DNA from: Gastrodia elata
Lineage: Eukaryota; Streptophyta; Magnoliopsida; Asparagales; Orchidaceae
Reading direction: 5' to 3'
NCBI GenBank assembly: GCA_016760335.1
Contig: CM028670.1
Coordinates: forward strand, 38,979,746 to 39,043,745
Length of the DNA: 64,000 bases
Shown: positions 49,401 to 62,629 of the stretch, piece by piece
How the letters are laid out: each line of letters begins with the position of its first letter
Position numbering within the stretch: position 1 is the first letter of the stretch
Notes under the pieces: generated by a model
Told to the model about the DNA's origin: nothing
Seen by the model: the letters and a program-made list of their open reading frames with translations, nothing else
Database searches by the model: none
Translations under genes and position numbers: made by a program

Positions 49401-52400
49401 ACAAACAAATTCATGCATGTTAGCATTTTATTCAAATACACCAAGTTCAGTCATACACACATAAACACACATTCAAGAAATTCTTACATATATATGAATG
49501 TTTAATTCAGACACATACAATTCTGGCACATAAATATATATAAAAATATTTTCCCTAGCACAATTCTCACTTTGAGCACACAAAATTTTATCATATTTCT
49601 AATTCAAAAGCACAAAAGAAAATAATCATTTTCTAAATTTCACATAAAATTTCACACACACCACAACACAACCTTACAAACAATTCGAGCATATAAATAT
49701 TTTATTCAATAGCACCAAGTTCAGTCATAGAACATAAACACACATTCAAGCAATTCGTACATATATATGAATGTTAGATTCACACACATACATTTCTTGC
49801 ACATAAAAGTCTAGATTAAAATATTTAACCCAACAGAAATCTCACTCAATCACACAAAAATTTCTCATATTCCCAATTCAAAAGCACAAAAGAAAATAAT
49901 TATTTTCTAAATTTCACATAAAATTTCACACACCACAACACAACCTTACAAACAAATTCATGCATATATATATTTGATTCAAATACACCAAGTTCAGTCA
50001 TATACACATAAACAAACATTCAAGCAATTCTTACATATATATGAATGTTAAATTCACACACATAGAATTTTTGCACATAAAATATTGATAAAAATATTTT
50101 TCCTAGCACAATTCTCACTCAAACACACATAATTTTCTCATATACCCAATTGAAAAGCACAAAAGAAAGTTATCATTTTCTAAATTTCACATAAAATTTC
50201 ACAGACAACACAACACAACCTTACAAATAAATTCATGCATCTAAATATTCGATTCGAATACACCAAGTTCAGTCATACACACATAAACACACATTCAAGC
50301 AATTCTTACATATATATGAACGTTAAATTCACACATATATAACTCTTGCACATAAAAGATAGATAAAAATATTTTGCCTAGCACAATTCTCACTCAAGCA
50401 CACATAATTTTCTCATATACCCCATTGGAAAGCACATAATACAATAATCATTTTCTAAATTTCACATAAAATTTCACAGACACCAGAACACAACCTTACA
50501 AATAAATTCATGCATATAAATATTTGATTCAAACACACCAAGTTCAGTCATACACACATTAACACACATTCAAGCAATTCTTACATATATGTGAATGTTA
50601 AATTTACACACATACAATTCTTGCACATAAAATCTAGATAAAAGTATTTACCCCAACATAATTCTTACTCAATCACACAAAATTTTCTCATATACCCAAT
50701 TCAAAAGCACATTAGAAAATAATCATTTTCTAAATTTCAAATAAAATTTCACACATACGACAACACAACCTTACAAACAGATTAATGCATATAAATATTT
50801 GATTCAAACACACCAAGTTCAGTCAAACACACATAAACACACATTCAAGTAATTGTTACACATATATGAATGTTAAATTCACACACATACAATTCTTGCA
50901 TATAAAATCTAGATAAAAATATATACCCCGACACAATTGTCACTCAATCACACAAAATTTTCCCATATACACAATTCAAAAGCACATAAGAAAATAATCA
51001 TTTTCTAAATTTCACATAAAATTTAACACACCACAACACAACCTTACAAACAAATTCATGCATATAAATATTTGATTCAAATACACCAAGTTCAGTCATA
51101 CACACATAAACACACATTCAAGAAATTCTTACATATATATGAATGTTAAATTCAGACACATACAATTCTTGCACAAAAAATATAGATAAAAACATTTTCC
51201 CTAACACAATTCTCACTTTGAGCACACAAAATTTTCTCATATACCCAATTCAAAAGCACATAAGAAAATAGTAATTTTCTAAATTTTACATAAAATTTCA
51301 CACACACCACAACACAATCTTACAACAAATTCATGCATATAAATATTTAATTCATACACACCAAGTTTAGTCATACACACATAAACATACATTCAAGCAA
51401 TTCTTACATATATATGAATGTTAAATTTACACACATACAATTCTTGCACATAAAATCTAGATAAAAATATTTACCCCAACTCAATTCTCACTCAATTACA
51501 CAAAATTTTTTCATATACCCAATTCAAAAGCACATAAGAAAATAATCATTTTCTAAATTTCACATAAAATTTCACACACACTACAACACAACCTTACAAA
51601 CAAATTCATGCATATAAATAAATTTCAGTCATACACACATAAGTGTACATTCATGCAATTCTTATATATATATGAATATTAAATTCACACACTTACAATT
51701 CTCGCACATAAAATCTAGATTAAAATATTTACCCCAACACAAATCTCACTCGATAACACAAAATTTTATCATTTTCTTAATTCAAAAGCACATAAGAAAA
51801 TAATCATTTTCAAAATTTCACATAAAAATTCACATGCACCATAATACAACATTACAAACAAATTCATGCATATAAATATTTGATTCAAATACACCAAGTT
51901 CAGTCATACACACATAAACACACATTCAAGCAATTCTTACATATATATGAATGTTAAATTCGCACCCATACAATTCTTGCACATAAAATCTAGATTAAAA
52001 TATTTACTTGACACAAATCTTACTAAGCACACAAAATTTTCTCATAAACCCAATTAAAAAGCACATAAGAAAATAATCATTTTCTAAATTTCACATAAAA
52101 TTTCACACACACCACAACACAACCTTACAAACAAATTTATGCATATAAATATTTGATTCATATACACCAAGTTTGGTCATACACACGTAAACAGCATTCA
52201 AGTAATTGTTACATATATATGAATGTTAAATTCACATACATACATTTCTTGCACATAAAATCTAGATTAAAATATTTACCACAACACAATTCTGAATCAA
52301 TCACACAAAAATTATAATATACCCAATTCAAAAGCAGATGAGAAAATAATCATTTTCTAAGTTTCACAAAAAATTTAACACAAACCACAGCACAACCTTA

Positions 52401-55400
52401 CAAACAAATTTATGCATATAAATATTTGATTCATATACACCAAGTTCGGTCATACACACGTAAACACGCATTCAAGTAATTGTTACATATATATGAATGT
52501 TAAATTCACATACATACATTTCTTGCACATAAAATCTAGATTAAAATATTTACCACAACACAATTCTCAATCAATCACACAAAAATTTATAATATACCCA
52601 ATTCAAAAGCAGATGAGAAAATAATCATTTTCTAAGTTTCACAAAAAATTTAACACAAACCACTGCACAATCTTACAAACAAATTTATGCATATAAATAT
52701 TTGATTCATATACACCAAGTTCGGTCATACACACGTAAACACGCATTCAAGTAATTGTTACATATATATGAATGTTAAATTCACATACATACATTTCTTG
52801 CACATAAAATCTAGATTAAAATATTTACCACAACACAATTCTCAATCAATCACACAAAAATTTATAATATACCCAATTCAAAAGCAGATGAGAAAATAAT
52901 CATTTTCTAAGTTTCACAAAAAATTTAACACAAACCACAACACAACATTTCAAACACATTCATGCATATAAATATTTGGTTCAAATACACAAAGTTCAGT
53001 CATACACACATAAACACACACATTCAAGCAATTCTTACATATATATGAATGTAAAATTTACATGTATATGAATGTTAAATTCACGCACATACAATTATTA
53101 CATTTATTTTTACCCCAGCACAAATCTCACTCAAGCACACAAAATTTTATCATATACCAAGTTCAAAAGCACATAAGAAAATAATCATTTTCTAAATTTC
53201 ACATAAAATTTAACACACCACAACACAACCTTACAAAAACATGCATCCAAGCAAATTCTTACATATATTTGAATGTTAAATTCACATACATACATTTCTT
53301 GCACATAAAATCTAGATTAAAATATTTACCACAACACAATTCTCAATCAATCACACAAAAATTTATAATATACCCAATTCAAAAGCAGATGAGAAAATAA
53401 TCATTTTCTAAGTTTCACAAAAAATTTAACACAAACCACAACACAACATTTCAAACACATTCATGCATATAAATATTTGGTTCAAATACACCAAGTTCAG
53501 TCATACACACATAAACACACACATTCAAGCAATTCTTACATATATATGAATGTAAAATTTACATATATATGAATGTTAAATTCATGCACATACAATTATT
53601 ACATTTATTTTTACCCCAGCACAAATCTCACTCAAGCACACAAAATTTTCTCATATACCAAATTCAAAAGCACATAAGAAAATAATCATTTTCTAAATTT
53701 CACATAAAATTTAACACACTAGAACACAACCTTACAAACAAATTCATGCATATAAATATTCGATTCAAATACTCCAAGTTCAGTCATACGCAGACAAACA
53801 CACATTCAAGTAATTCTTACATATATATGAATGTTAAATTCACACATATACAATTCTTGCACATAAAATCTAGATTAAAATATTTTCAACAACACAAATC
53901 TCACTCAATCACACAAAAGTTTCTCATATACCCAATTCAAAAGCACATAAGAAAATAATCATTTTCTAAATTTCATATAAAATTTCACACACACCACAAC
54001 ACAACCTTACATATAAATTCATGCATATAAATATTTGATTGAATAACACCAAGTTCAGTCATACAACATATACATGCATCCAAGCAATTTTTACATACAT
54101 ATGAATGTTAAATTCACACACATATATTTCATGCACATAAAATCTAGATTAAAATATCTACCACAACAAAATTCTGAATCAATCAAACAAAAGTTTCTCA
54201 TATACCCAATTCAAAAGCACATAATAAAATAATCATTTTTTAAATTTCACAAAACATTTCACACACACCACAACACAACCTTACAAACAAATTCATGCAT
54301 ATAAATATTTGATTCAAATACACCAAGTTCAAGCATAGACACATAAGTGTACATTAAAGCAATTCTAACATATATGAATATTAAATTCACACACATACAA
54401 TTCTTGCACATAAAATCTAGATAAAAATATTTACCCCAACACAATTCTCACTCAATCACACAAAATGCCCAATTCAAAGCACATATGAAAATAATCATTT
54501 TCTAAATTTCACATAAAATTTCACACACACCCCAACAACCTTACAAGCAGATTCATGAATATAAATATTTGACTTAATACACCAAGTTCAGTCATACACA
54601 CATAATCACACATTCAAACAATTCTTACATATATATGAATGTTAAATAAACACACATACAATTCTTGCACATGAAATCTAGATAAAAATATTTACCCCAG
54701 CACAATTCTCACTCAAACACACAAAGTTTTCTCTTATACCCAATTTAAAAGCACATAAGAAAATAATCATTTTCTAAATTTCACATAAAATTTCACACAC
54801 ACCACAACACAAACTTACAAACAAATTCATGCATATAAATATTTGATTCAAATACACCAAGTTCAGTCATACACACATAAACACACATTCAAGCAATTCT
54901 TATATATATATGAATGTTAAATTCACGCACATACAATTCTTGCACATAAAATCATGATTAAAATATTTACCACAACACAAATCTCACTCAATCACACAAA
55001 ATTTTCTCATATACCCAATTCAAAAGCACATAAGAACATAATCATTTTCTAAATTTTAGACACTTCACAACACAACCTTACAAACAAATTCATGCATATA
55101 AATATTTGATTCAAATATACCAAGTTCAGTCATACACACATAAACACATTCAAGCAATTCTTACATATATATGAATGTTAAATTCACACACACACATTTT
55201 TGCACATAAAATCTAGATTAAAATATTTACCATAACATAATTCTCAATCAATCACACAAAATTTTCTCCTATACCCAATTCAAAAGCACAAAAGAAAATA
55301 ATCATTTTCTAAATTTCACAAAAAATTTCACAGACGCCATAACACAACCTTACAAATACATTCATGTATATAAATATTTGATTCAAATACACCAAGTTTA

Positions 55401-57184
55401 GTCATAGACACATAAGTGTACATTCAACCAATTCTTACATATATATGAATGTTAAATTCACACACATACAATTCTTGTATATAAAATCTAGATAAAAATA
55501 TTTACATCAGCACAATTCTCAAGCACCCAATTTTCTTATATACCTAATTCAAATGCACATTAGAAAATAATCATTTTCTTAATTTCACAAAAAAATTCAC
55601 ACACACCACAACACAACCTTACAAACAAATTCATGCATAAGAATATTTGATTCAAGTACACCAAGTTCAGTCGTACACACATAAACACATATTCAAGCAA
55701 TTCTTACATATATATGAATGTTAAATCACACACATACAATTCTTGCACATAAAATCTAGATAAAAATATTTACCCCCGCACAATTCTCACTCAATCACAC
55801 AAAATTTTTCTCATATACCCGAAGGCAAAACTATTACAAAAAGAGCTTTCATTTTCAAACAAAATAAATACATAGATACAAACCACAAGACATAAAATAA
55901 CACAAACAAATTCACTCAATCGCTCTCTCATCTTAATACTTGTGGTTAGCAGTAAAACATATGTTCCATCATGCATAAAATTTTTGCACAAATTTATGTT
56001 GAAATTTTCACATAAACATAGATTTCTAACACAATTAAGAAATTTATACACAAATTTTTGCACTTAAAATTGTAACTCGCAATATTCTCATACAAAATTT
56101 GAGTGCATACTTGTTCAGAATTCTCCTTTATACAAAGATAATTCTCAAATATAAATATAAAATACACATATGTAAATGCAAAAAAAAAATCAAACAAACA
56201 TTTATTACAGAAGCACAAAAATAAACACGCATTCAAGTAATTCTTACATATATATGAATGTTAAATTCACACACATACATTTCATGCACATAAAATCTAG
56301 ATTAAAATATCTACCACAACACAATTCTGAATCAATCACACAAAAGTTTCTCATATACCCAATTCAAAAGCACATAAGAAAATAATCATTTTTTAAAATT
56401 CATAAAAAATTTCATACACACCACAACACAACCTTACAAATAAATTCATGCATATAAATATTTGATTCAAATACACCAAGTTCAGGCATACACACATAAG
56501 TGTACATTAAAGCAATTCTAACATATATATGAATATTAAATTTACACACATACAATTCTTGCACATAAAATTTATATAAAAATATTTACCCCAACACAAT
56601 TCTCACTCAATCACACAAAATTTTCTTATATACCCAATTCAAAAGTACATATGAAAATAATTATTTTCTAAATTTCACATAAAATTTCACACACACCACA
56701 ACAACCTTACAAACAAATTCATGCATATAAATATTTGATTTAAATACACCAAGTTCTATCATACACACATAAACACGCATTCAAGCAATTCTTACATATA
56801 TATGAATGTTAAATTCACACACATACAATTCTTGCACATAAAATCTAGATAAAAATATTTACCCCAGCACATTTCTCACTCTAGCACACAAAATTTTCTC
56901 ATATACCCAATTCAAATGCACATTAGAAAATAATCATTTTCTTAATATCACAAAAAAATTCACACACACCACAACACAACCTTACAAACAAGTTCATGCA
57001 TATAAATATTTGATTCAAATACACCAAGTTCAGTCATACACACATAAACACATATTCAAGCAATTCTTACATATATATGAATGTTAAATTCACACACATA
57101 CAATTCTTGCACATAAAATCTAGATAAAAATATTTACCCTAGCACAATTCTCACTCAATCACACAAAATCTTTCTCATATACCT
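40415..57184. repeat. Satellite array, about 60 copies of a ~270-bp monomer
   Basis: A head-to-tail array in which phrases such as CATGCATATAAATATTTGAT, CACCAAGTTCAGTCATACAC, ACATATATATGAATGTTAAA, CTTGCACATAAAATCTAGAT and CACACCACAACACAACCTTA recur every 262-285 bases. On the + strand a typical monomer has only about 11 G but over 50 C. Local higher-order structure is visible: four near-identical copies at 52133-53460 (AAAGCAGATGAG variant), dimers near 48930-49730, and 360-410-bp variants near 45420-47190. The array is broken once at 55821-56218 by a copy of its own right flank. No coding sequence; short frames are chance. Confidence 0.95.
55821..56218. repeat. Flank segment embedded in the array
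   Basis: GAAGGCAAAACTATTACAAA and the following ~400 bases match 57185-57584 closely and 35004 onward more weakly. The satellite resumes at 56219 in the middle of a monomer, at ATAAACACGCATTCAAG, which points to recombination within the monomer. Confidence 0.85.
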
Positions 57185-58911
57185 GAAGGCAAAACTATTA
57201 CAAACAGAGCTTTCATTTTCAAACAAAATAAATACATAGATACAAACCACAAGACATAAAATAACACAAACAAATTCACTAAATCACTCTCCCATCTTAA
57301 TGGTTGGCAGTCAAACATATATTCCATCATGCATAAAATTTTTGCAAAAATTTATGTTGAATTTTTCACATAAACATAGATTTCCAACACAATTAAGAAA
57401 TTTATACACAAATTTTTGCACTTAAAATTCTAACTCGCAATATTCTCATACAAAATTTGAGTGCATACTTGTTTAAAATTCTCCTTTATACAAAGATAAT
57501 TCTCAAATATAAATATAACATACACACATGTAAACGCAAAAAAAAAAAAATCAAACAAATATCTCTTACAGAAGCACAAAAATATTATACGAAAAATTTT
57601 CACACTACAATGAAAAATTTTGCACACACCATATAGAACTTCAACTCTTACATAAAAAAAATTCACATGTGATTGATACAAATGACGAGGCTTGAATGTT
57701 CGAGGTAAATAAGGAATGACGACTTGAACCAAATTTGCACACAAATTACTAAGAATTATCAACATTAGTACTAAATGCACCAATGCAAAACATACCTCTC
57801 ACCATAAATACAAAGAATTCACATATGCACAAAAACATTTTACAAAAATATTCACATACAACAAAGTCACACTACTAGAAAACTCCATAATAAATCCATC
57901 CCATAAATGTTTTATTTACATATTATTCTCAAGCACAATTAATATGTAAGAATTTATCATACAAAACTTTCATGTGCGACTGAGATGGTGATAGTTGGCA
58001 GGGCACAAAAAAATTAAATGTGATATAGGCCAAACGTGGTCTACCTAGCATGATGGCTATGGTCTCTAACACAACTTTTATCAGCATGATGTGATGACTA
58101 CGGTCAATAGAGCAAAATGGCTACACTCAACAAGCAAGAAAAATTATAACCAACAAGAAAGGTAGTGTGATCCTCTCCTCTAGCTTAAAAAATTTAGATG
58201 AGACTATAATGATGTTAGAAATAACAAACAAAAAATATTGCATTAATTTAGCAAAATTCAACTTTGTATATAAGGCAATGACAAGCCTTATGGAATGGAA
58301 TTATAAATTTCCCTTAAAAATGTGCGTACATGTTTAATGCTCATGGTTTAATAAAAAGTAACTTAATTTATTTGGCTGTAAGGCTAGTAAGTCGTGGTTA
58401 CCAAATATAGGCTTGTAAGGATACAAAAATTGGCCTACGAAACCTTTTCTATTTTTATAGGAAATCAATAAATTAAAAAAAATAAAAAAATATAGATTTT
58501 AAACTAATTTCTAAGCATACTTTAAGATCCCATTCTCTCGATTATTTTGAACCAACTCGAAAAATCCTTTTTATGTAATTAGTAAAGCAAACTAATGCCC
58601 CATTTAAAAACTTGAGATTTTGTTGTGTTTCAATACCTAAAATGCCAAAAATGTTCCAAAATATATTGACAAAATTAACAATGTTCATGATTTTGTTAAT
58701 ATGCTTTAAGGTTCTATAAGTTTTTACTAGTCGTTGATATCAAGATAGAGCTGTGATTATACCGCTGCCTCCATAAATTTACACACTTCAAGCATTTAAT
58801 AAAGAATATAAGGGGAGAAACAAAAATGCAGATGCACAATGCGAGATTGTTGGCAGTAGGGAAAACTACAGGAAAAGTAAGCAAGAAAAAGAGAGCAATG
58901 TATCTTATGAT
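57185..58911 (-). repeat. Right part of duplicated unit, copy 2
   Basis: 57185-57584 repeats the embedded flank; 57880-58911 matches 38050-39530 (ACTACTAGAAAACTC, CAAGCACAATTAATATG, TTCATGATTTTGTTAATATG and the start of an exon-like module). It stops abruptly at about 58911, where gypsy pol sequence begins, so the last ~335 bases of the unit are missing. Confidence 0.75.
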
Positions 58912-60357
58912 TTATTGATTTTCAGAATTGTGATGTAAATCGACTGTCTCGATCAGATATTATTGTTGAAGGGATACCATGAGACATGACATATTATTAT
59001 TATATATATATATATATATATACCAATTTTTCAATACTATCTATTTTCTTGATTAGAATAAAATGTGTTGATTTTGTGAGCCCGTCTATTATCACCCAAA
59101 TAGTATAAACTCCAGATTTTACCTCAAGGAAGTTTAACTATAAAGCTCATGGAGATGTCTGTCCATTTCCATTCTAGAATCTATAATGGTTGAAGAAGTT
59201 CTCTAAGCTTTTGATGTGAAACTTATATGAGACTACATGTGTGATAATGAGTTATAAATTTATCAACATCTTTCTTTAATTTTTGCCACCATAATACTTT
59301 CTTTAAATCCCTTTATACTTTTGTACTTTCTGGATGTATTGTGTATCTTGAATGATGAGCCTCAGTAAGTATTTGATTACATAAATCAAGATTATTATGA
59401 ATCCATATTCTTATTTCATAATAAATATAAGTATCTCTTAAATGAAAATACTTTTGAGTCCACTTCTTTGTCTTATTTTAATCTAGAATATTCTTCATTT
59501 TTATACTGAGCATCCTTCATTTGTTATTCCAAAGTAGGTTTGATCGACTCAATACTGCATATGGTATTTAATTATGAGTTGGAGATCATCTCTATACCCA
59601 TTCTATTAAGTGTTATCATGTGAAAAATCCTTGTAGATTTTTTGCTAAAGGCATCTACGACAATATTTGTCTTTCCTGTATGATATTGAATATTAAGACA
59701 TAATGTCATTAACTCCAAATGCCATCTATGTCTGAAGTTAAACTCTTTTTGAGTGAAAATATACTTAAGACTCTTATGAACAGTATAAAATTTACATTTC
59801 ACTCCATAAATACAGTGCTTCCATATTTTTAAGGCAGATACTACTGCTACTAATTCCTAGTCATGAATTGGGTAATTTTTCACATAAACTTTCAATTGTT
59901 TATATCTCTAAGCAATAACTTTTTTATTTTGCATTAATATACCTCCTAATCCATTTCGAGATGCATCTGTAAAAATTTGGTAATTAATTTCTTTTTTTAG
60001 CAATACTAAGTTTGGTGTTGTCATTAGAAGATTCTTTAATTTTTGGAATGCTTCTTTGCATTCTGGACTCTATATAAAGGGTACTGCTTTGTGTGTAAGC
60101 CTTGTAAGTGAAATTGTTATTTTTAAAAATCTTTGAATGAATATTTTATAATACCCAGCAAGTCTTAGAAAACCTCTTATTTCTGTTATTGTTGTTGGTT
60201 GAGGCCATCCTTGAATTTCCTTATCTTAATTGGATCAATTTGAATGCAATGCCACTACTACTAACAATATGACTAAAGAAAAGTTATTAAATTTAGCCAA
60301 AATTCATATTTTTAAAATTTGGCATATAACTGGTATTGTCTTAGTATTGTCAGTACT
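58912..60357 (-). pseudogene. pol: Gypsy pol fragment: integrase start, RNase H, end of RT
   Basis: On the minus strand, in many short frames, are end-of-RT residues (YQLYAKF, KYEFWL), the RNase H start (NYQIFTDASRNGLGGILMQN), NYPIHD and ALKIWKHCIYGVKCKFYT, SLKYIFTQKEFNFRHRWHLE and YHTGKTNIVVDAFSKKS (59572-59802), then an integrase start (KWTDISMSFIVKLP near 59150; a remnant around 58950 resembling 14010-14050). A (TA)n run at about 58999-59022 interrupts the core. It is truncated on both sides: by the duplicated unit at 58911 and by an opposite-strand element at 60358. Far more decayed than elements B and C. Confidence 0.82.
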
Positions 60358-60360
60358 TCC

Positions 60361-61036
60361 ACCCTATCAACTCTTGTTAAGGCTTTAGGAACCCCGACAA
60401 TCAAAACCCTTCGAGATGTTTGCTACAAGTGCAATAAGAAAGGGCACTACAAACATTAGTGCAAATATATCTTAACCACTCGCATCACAGAGGATGAAGA
60501 AGACAAAGTAGAAGTACTTTACAATGGAGGTGAAGTTGAGATAAATGAACTAGATTCGGAGAAAATTCACCTAGGAGTTGTTAGATGCCTTAGCACTTCA
60601 ATGGAAAAAGAAGATTGGAGGAGAAGAAATATGTTTAGTGTAGCAATGACTTGTAATGGTGTAGGCTATAGGTTAGTAATTGATGGAGGCTGTGTTATGA
60701 ATGTAGTCTCCACTCAAACCTTAGCCAAAGCTAAACTTCAAGCTGAACCTCACCCCAATCCTTTCCATGTTAGCTGGGTCAACACCACTTTACTACCTGC
60801 AACACACTGTTGCTTAGTGCCAATTAGAATGGATAGTACGAAGACTAGATTTTGTGTGATGTTTTGCCTATGGGCGTAGCCCATATTCTTTTAGGAAGGA
60901 CATTGGCTTTATGATATAGACGTCATCCATTATGGGAGAGACAACAACCTCTAGTATCAAATTCTATGGAAAACAATAAAACTCTATCCCACTAAGCCCA
61001 CATCTAAGAAATCAACTCAAAACTCTTTTAGAGCTA
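60361..61036 (+). pseudogene. gag-pro: Ty3/gypsy gag zinc knuckle and protease, plus strand
   Basis: The frame reads through CYKCNKKGHYKH(stop)CKYI, a CCHC knuckle with a TAG at 60458-60460, an acidic linker, then MEKEDWRRRNMFSVAMTCNG and VIDGGCVMNVVSTQTLAKAK (60601-60879). DGG takes the place of the usual DSG/DTG, a form seen in a separate set of plant gypsy elements with a short acidic linker. After a frameshift near 60865, MGVAHILLGRT and YDIDVIHYGRDNN follow. The frame up to TQNSFRA at 61036 continues as STPKAIIPHKF after the solo LTR. I do not assign a lineage. Confidence 0.83.
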
Positions 61037-61731
61037 TGTAACGACCCAATGTCGTTACTTCGCAAAATTATGTCAAATCCCGACTCAGAAATCAGGATCC
61101 GGAGAACTTCAATTTAGGGCAAACTAAGTTACTAGTGGATAAAATTAATTTTTATATCAAAATACCTTAGTTTGGGAAAAATCCGGATAACGAAACTTTT
61201 GCTTTAATTTCTAAATTATTTAAATTCAATAAATTGAGAAATTAAATACAAGTTCAAATTCATCAATTTTCATGTCATCGGGTTAAGCATATTATTTAAA
61301 GGCTATGCTAAAAGTTTCATCAAATTCGGAGCTCCGATTCGATCATGATTAATTTTTGAAGTTTCTAACTCCAGAAATTATTTTAAAATAAAATATTGCT
61401 CCTAATCGAAATTTTTTGGCACGAGGGTATTCTTCTCATCATAACACACCTCAGTGTTTTCCTGTTTTTCTTCTTCTTTAATTTAATTTTTCAAGTTAAA
61501 CGACAGAAAAATACGAAAAATTTAATTGAAATTATATTTTCCTATTTTTCTTCCCCCGCCACCCCCCGACGCCACGCGCTAGGGTGCAGGCTCTGTCGCT
61601 CGACAGAGCCTGCCAAGAGCTGCCAGACGAACACATACGGACTGCCAGAGCCCGCGCTCGCCACCCCGGTCGGCGGCCGACCGACCGATCAGCTAGCCGA
61701 TCGTCCCCTCCCTCCCTCTCCTTCCCTTCCC

Positions 61732-61739
61732 TATTTATA
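61732..61739 (+). promoter_or_regulatory. TATA box of the solo LTR
   Basis: TATTTATA follows a pyrimidine-rich CCCTCCCTCTCCTTCCC tract, about 700 bases into the LTR, with a CT-rich stretch about 30 bases on that would suit a start site. The + orientation agrees with the LTR. Confidence 0.55.
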
Positions 61740-62412
61740 CCCCCTCACTCCCTTACATTCTCCCATAGCAAACTCCTTCTCCTCAGCTACCTGCTAGCTA
61801 GCTAGCAGCCTCCGATCGCCCCCGTCGGCCCCTTCAGCCACGTTCGGCTCCCGGCAACCCTAACCCTAGGTGAGAGGAGGAAGAAAAATGTGAAGAAAAT
61901 AGGAGAAATTATTTTGCATTTTTTTTGTTTATTTCTTTTTCATTTTTCTATATTATCTCTATTACGTCATTGCATTAACATTGTTGTTTTTAATCAATAA
62001 TGATAACAATACAAATGTTATATTTGACTGCTATTTCCATATCGTCAATTTCAATTCAGTCATTTCCATTCTGTATTTTTTTTTCATACATTATTAATAA
62101 CATTATTATTATTAAATAATGATGATAATAACATTATTATAAATATTATCTTTACCCTCAATAACTTAAAACTATGTCTTCTATCAAGAAGAGAGAACAA
62201 AAGAAAACTAAATAGAAGAGAAGATAATAAATACTCCTAAAAATATCATACTACTTTGTTGGCTAAAAAGGCTAATTAAAATATTAAAACTTATGCAGAT
62301 TCAATCAAACTTGCAAGTACCCAATATATAAATTGCTTAGTTTTGCTTTGAGCCAAATTCATATTGATGCTTGGTTGGTTGTTTGAAATCAACATCCATT
62401 TATACGTTGTTA

Positions 62413-62629
62413 GTTACTGGAAAAATGGCATCAGTAATATTCGTGGTTAGTTACTGGAAACATGACATCAGTAACATTCGTGGTTGGTTACTAGAAATAT
62501 GACATCAGTAACATTCGTGGTTGGTTACTGGAAAAATGTCATCAGTAATATACGTGGTTGGTTACTAGAATAATGACATCAATAATGTACATGGTTGATT
62601 ACTGGAGAAACGATATCAGTAACTTACAT
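62413..62629. repeat. 37-bp minisatellite in the solo LTR
   Basis: Five full copies at 62413, 62450, 62487, 62524 and 62561 and a partial sixth at 62598, each starting GTTACTGGAAAAATG or a close variant and containing CATCAGTAAYATTCGTGGTT. The period is exactly 37 bases. Confidence 0.96.

Noticed and set aside
40415..57184. CRISPR array
   Set aside because: The repeats are ~270 bp, contiguous without unique spacers, and in plant retroelement DNA.
61396..61797. 133-residue plus-strand frame with Arg/Pro/Ser-rich C-terminus, as a gene candidate
   Set aside because: It lies wholly inside the solo LTR, spans its TATA box, and is low-complexity with no domain.
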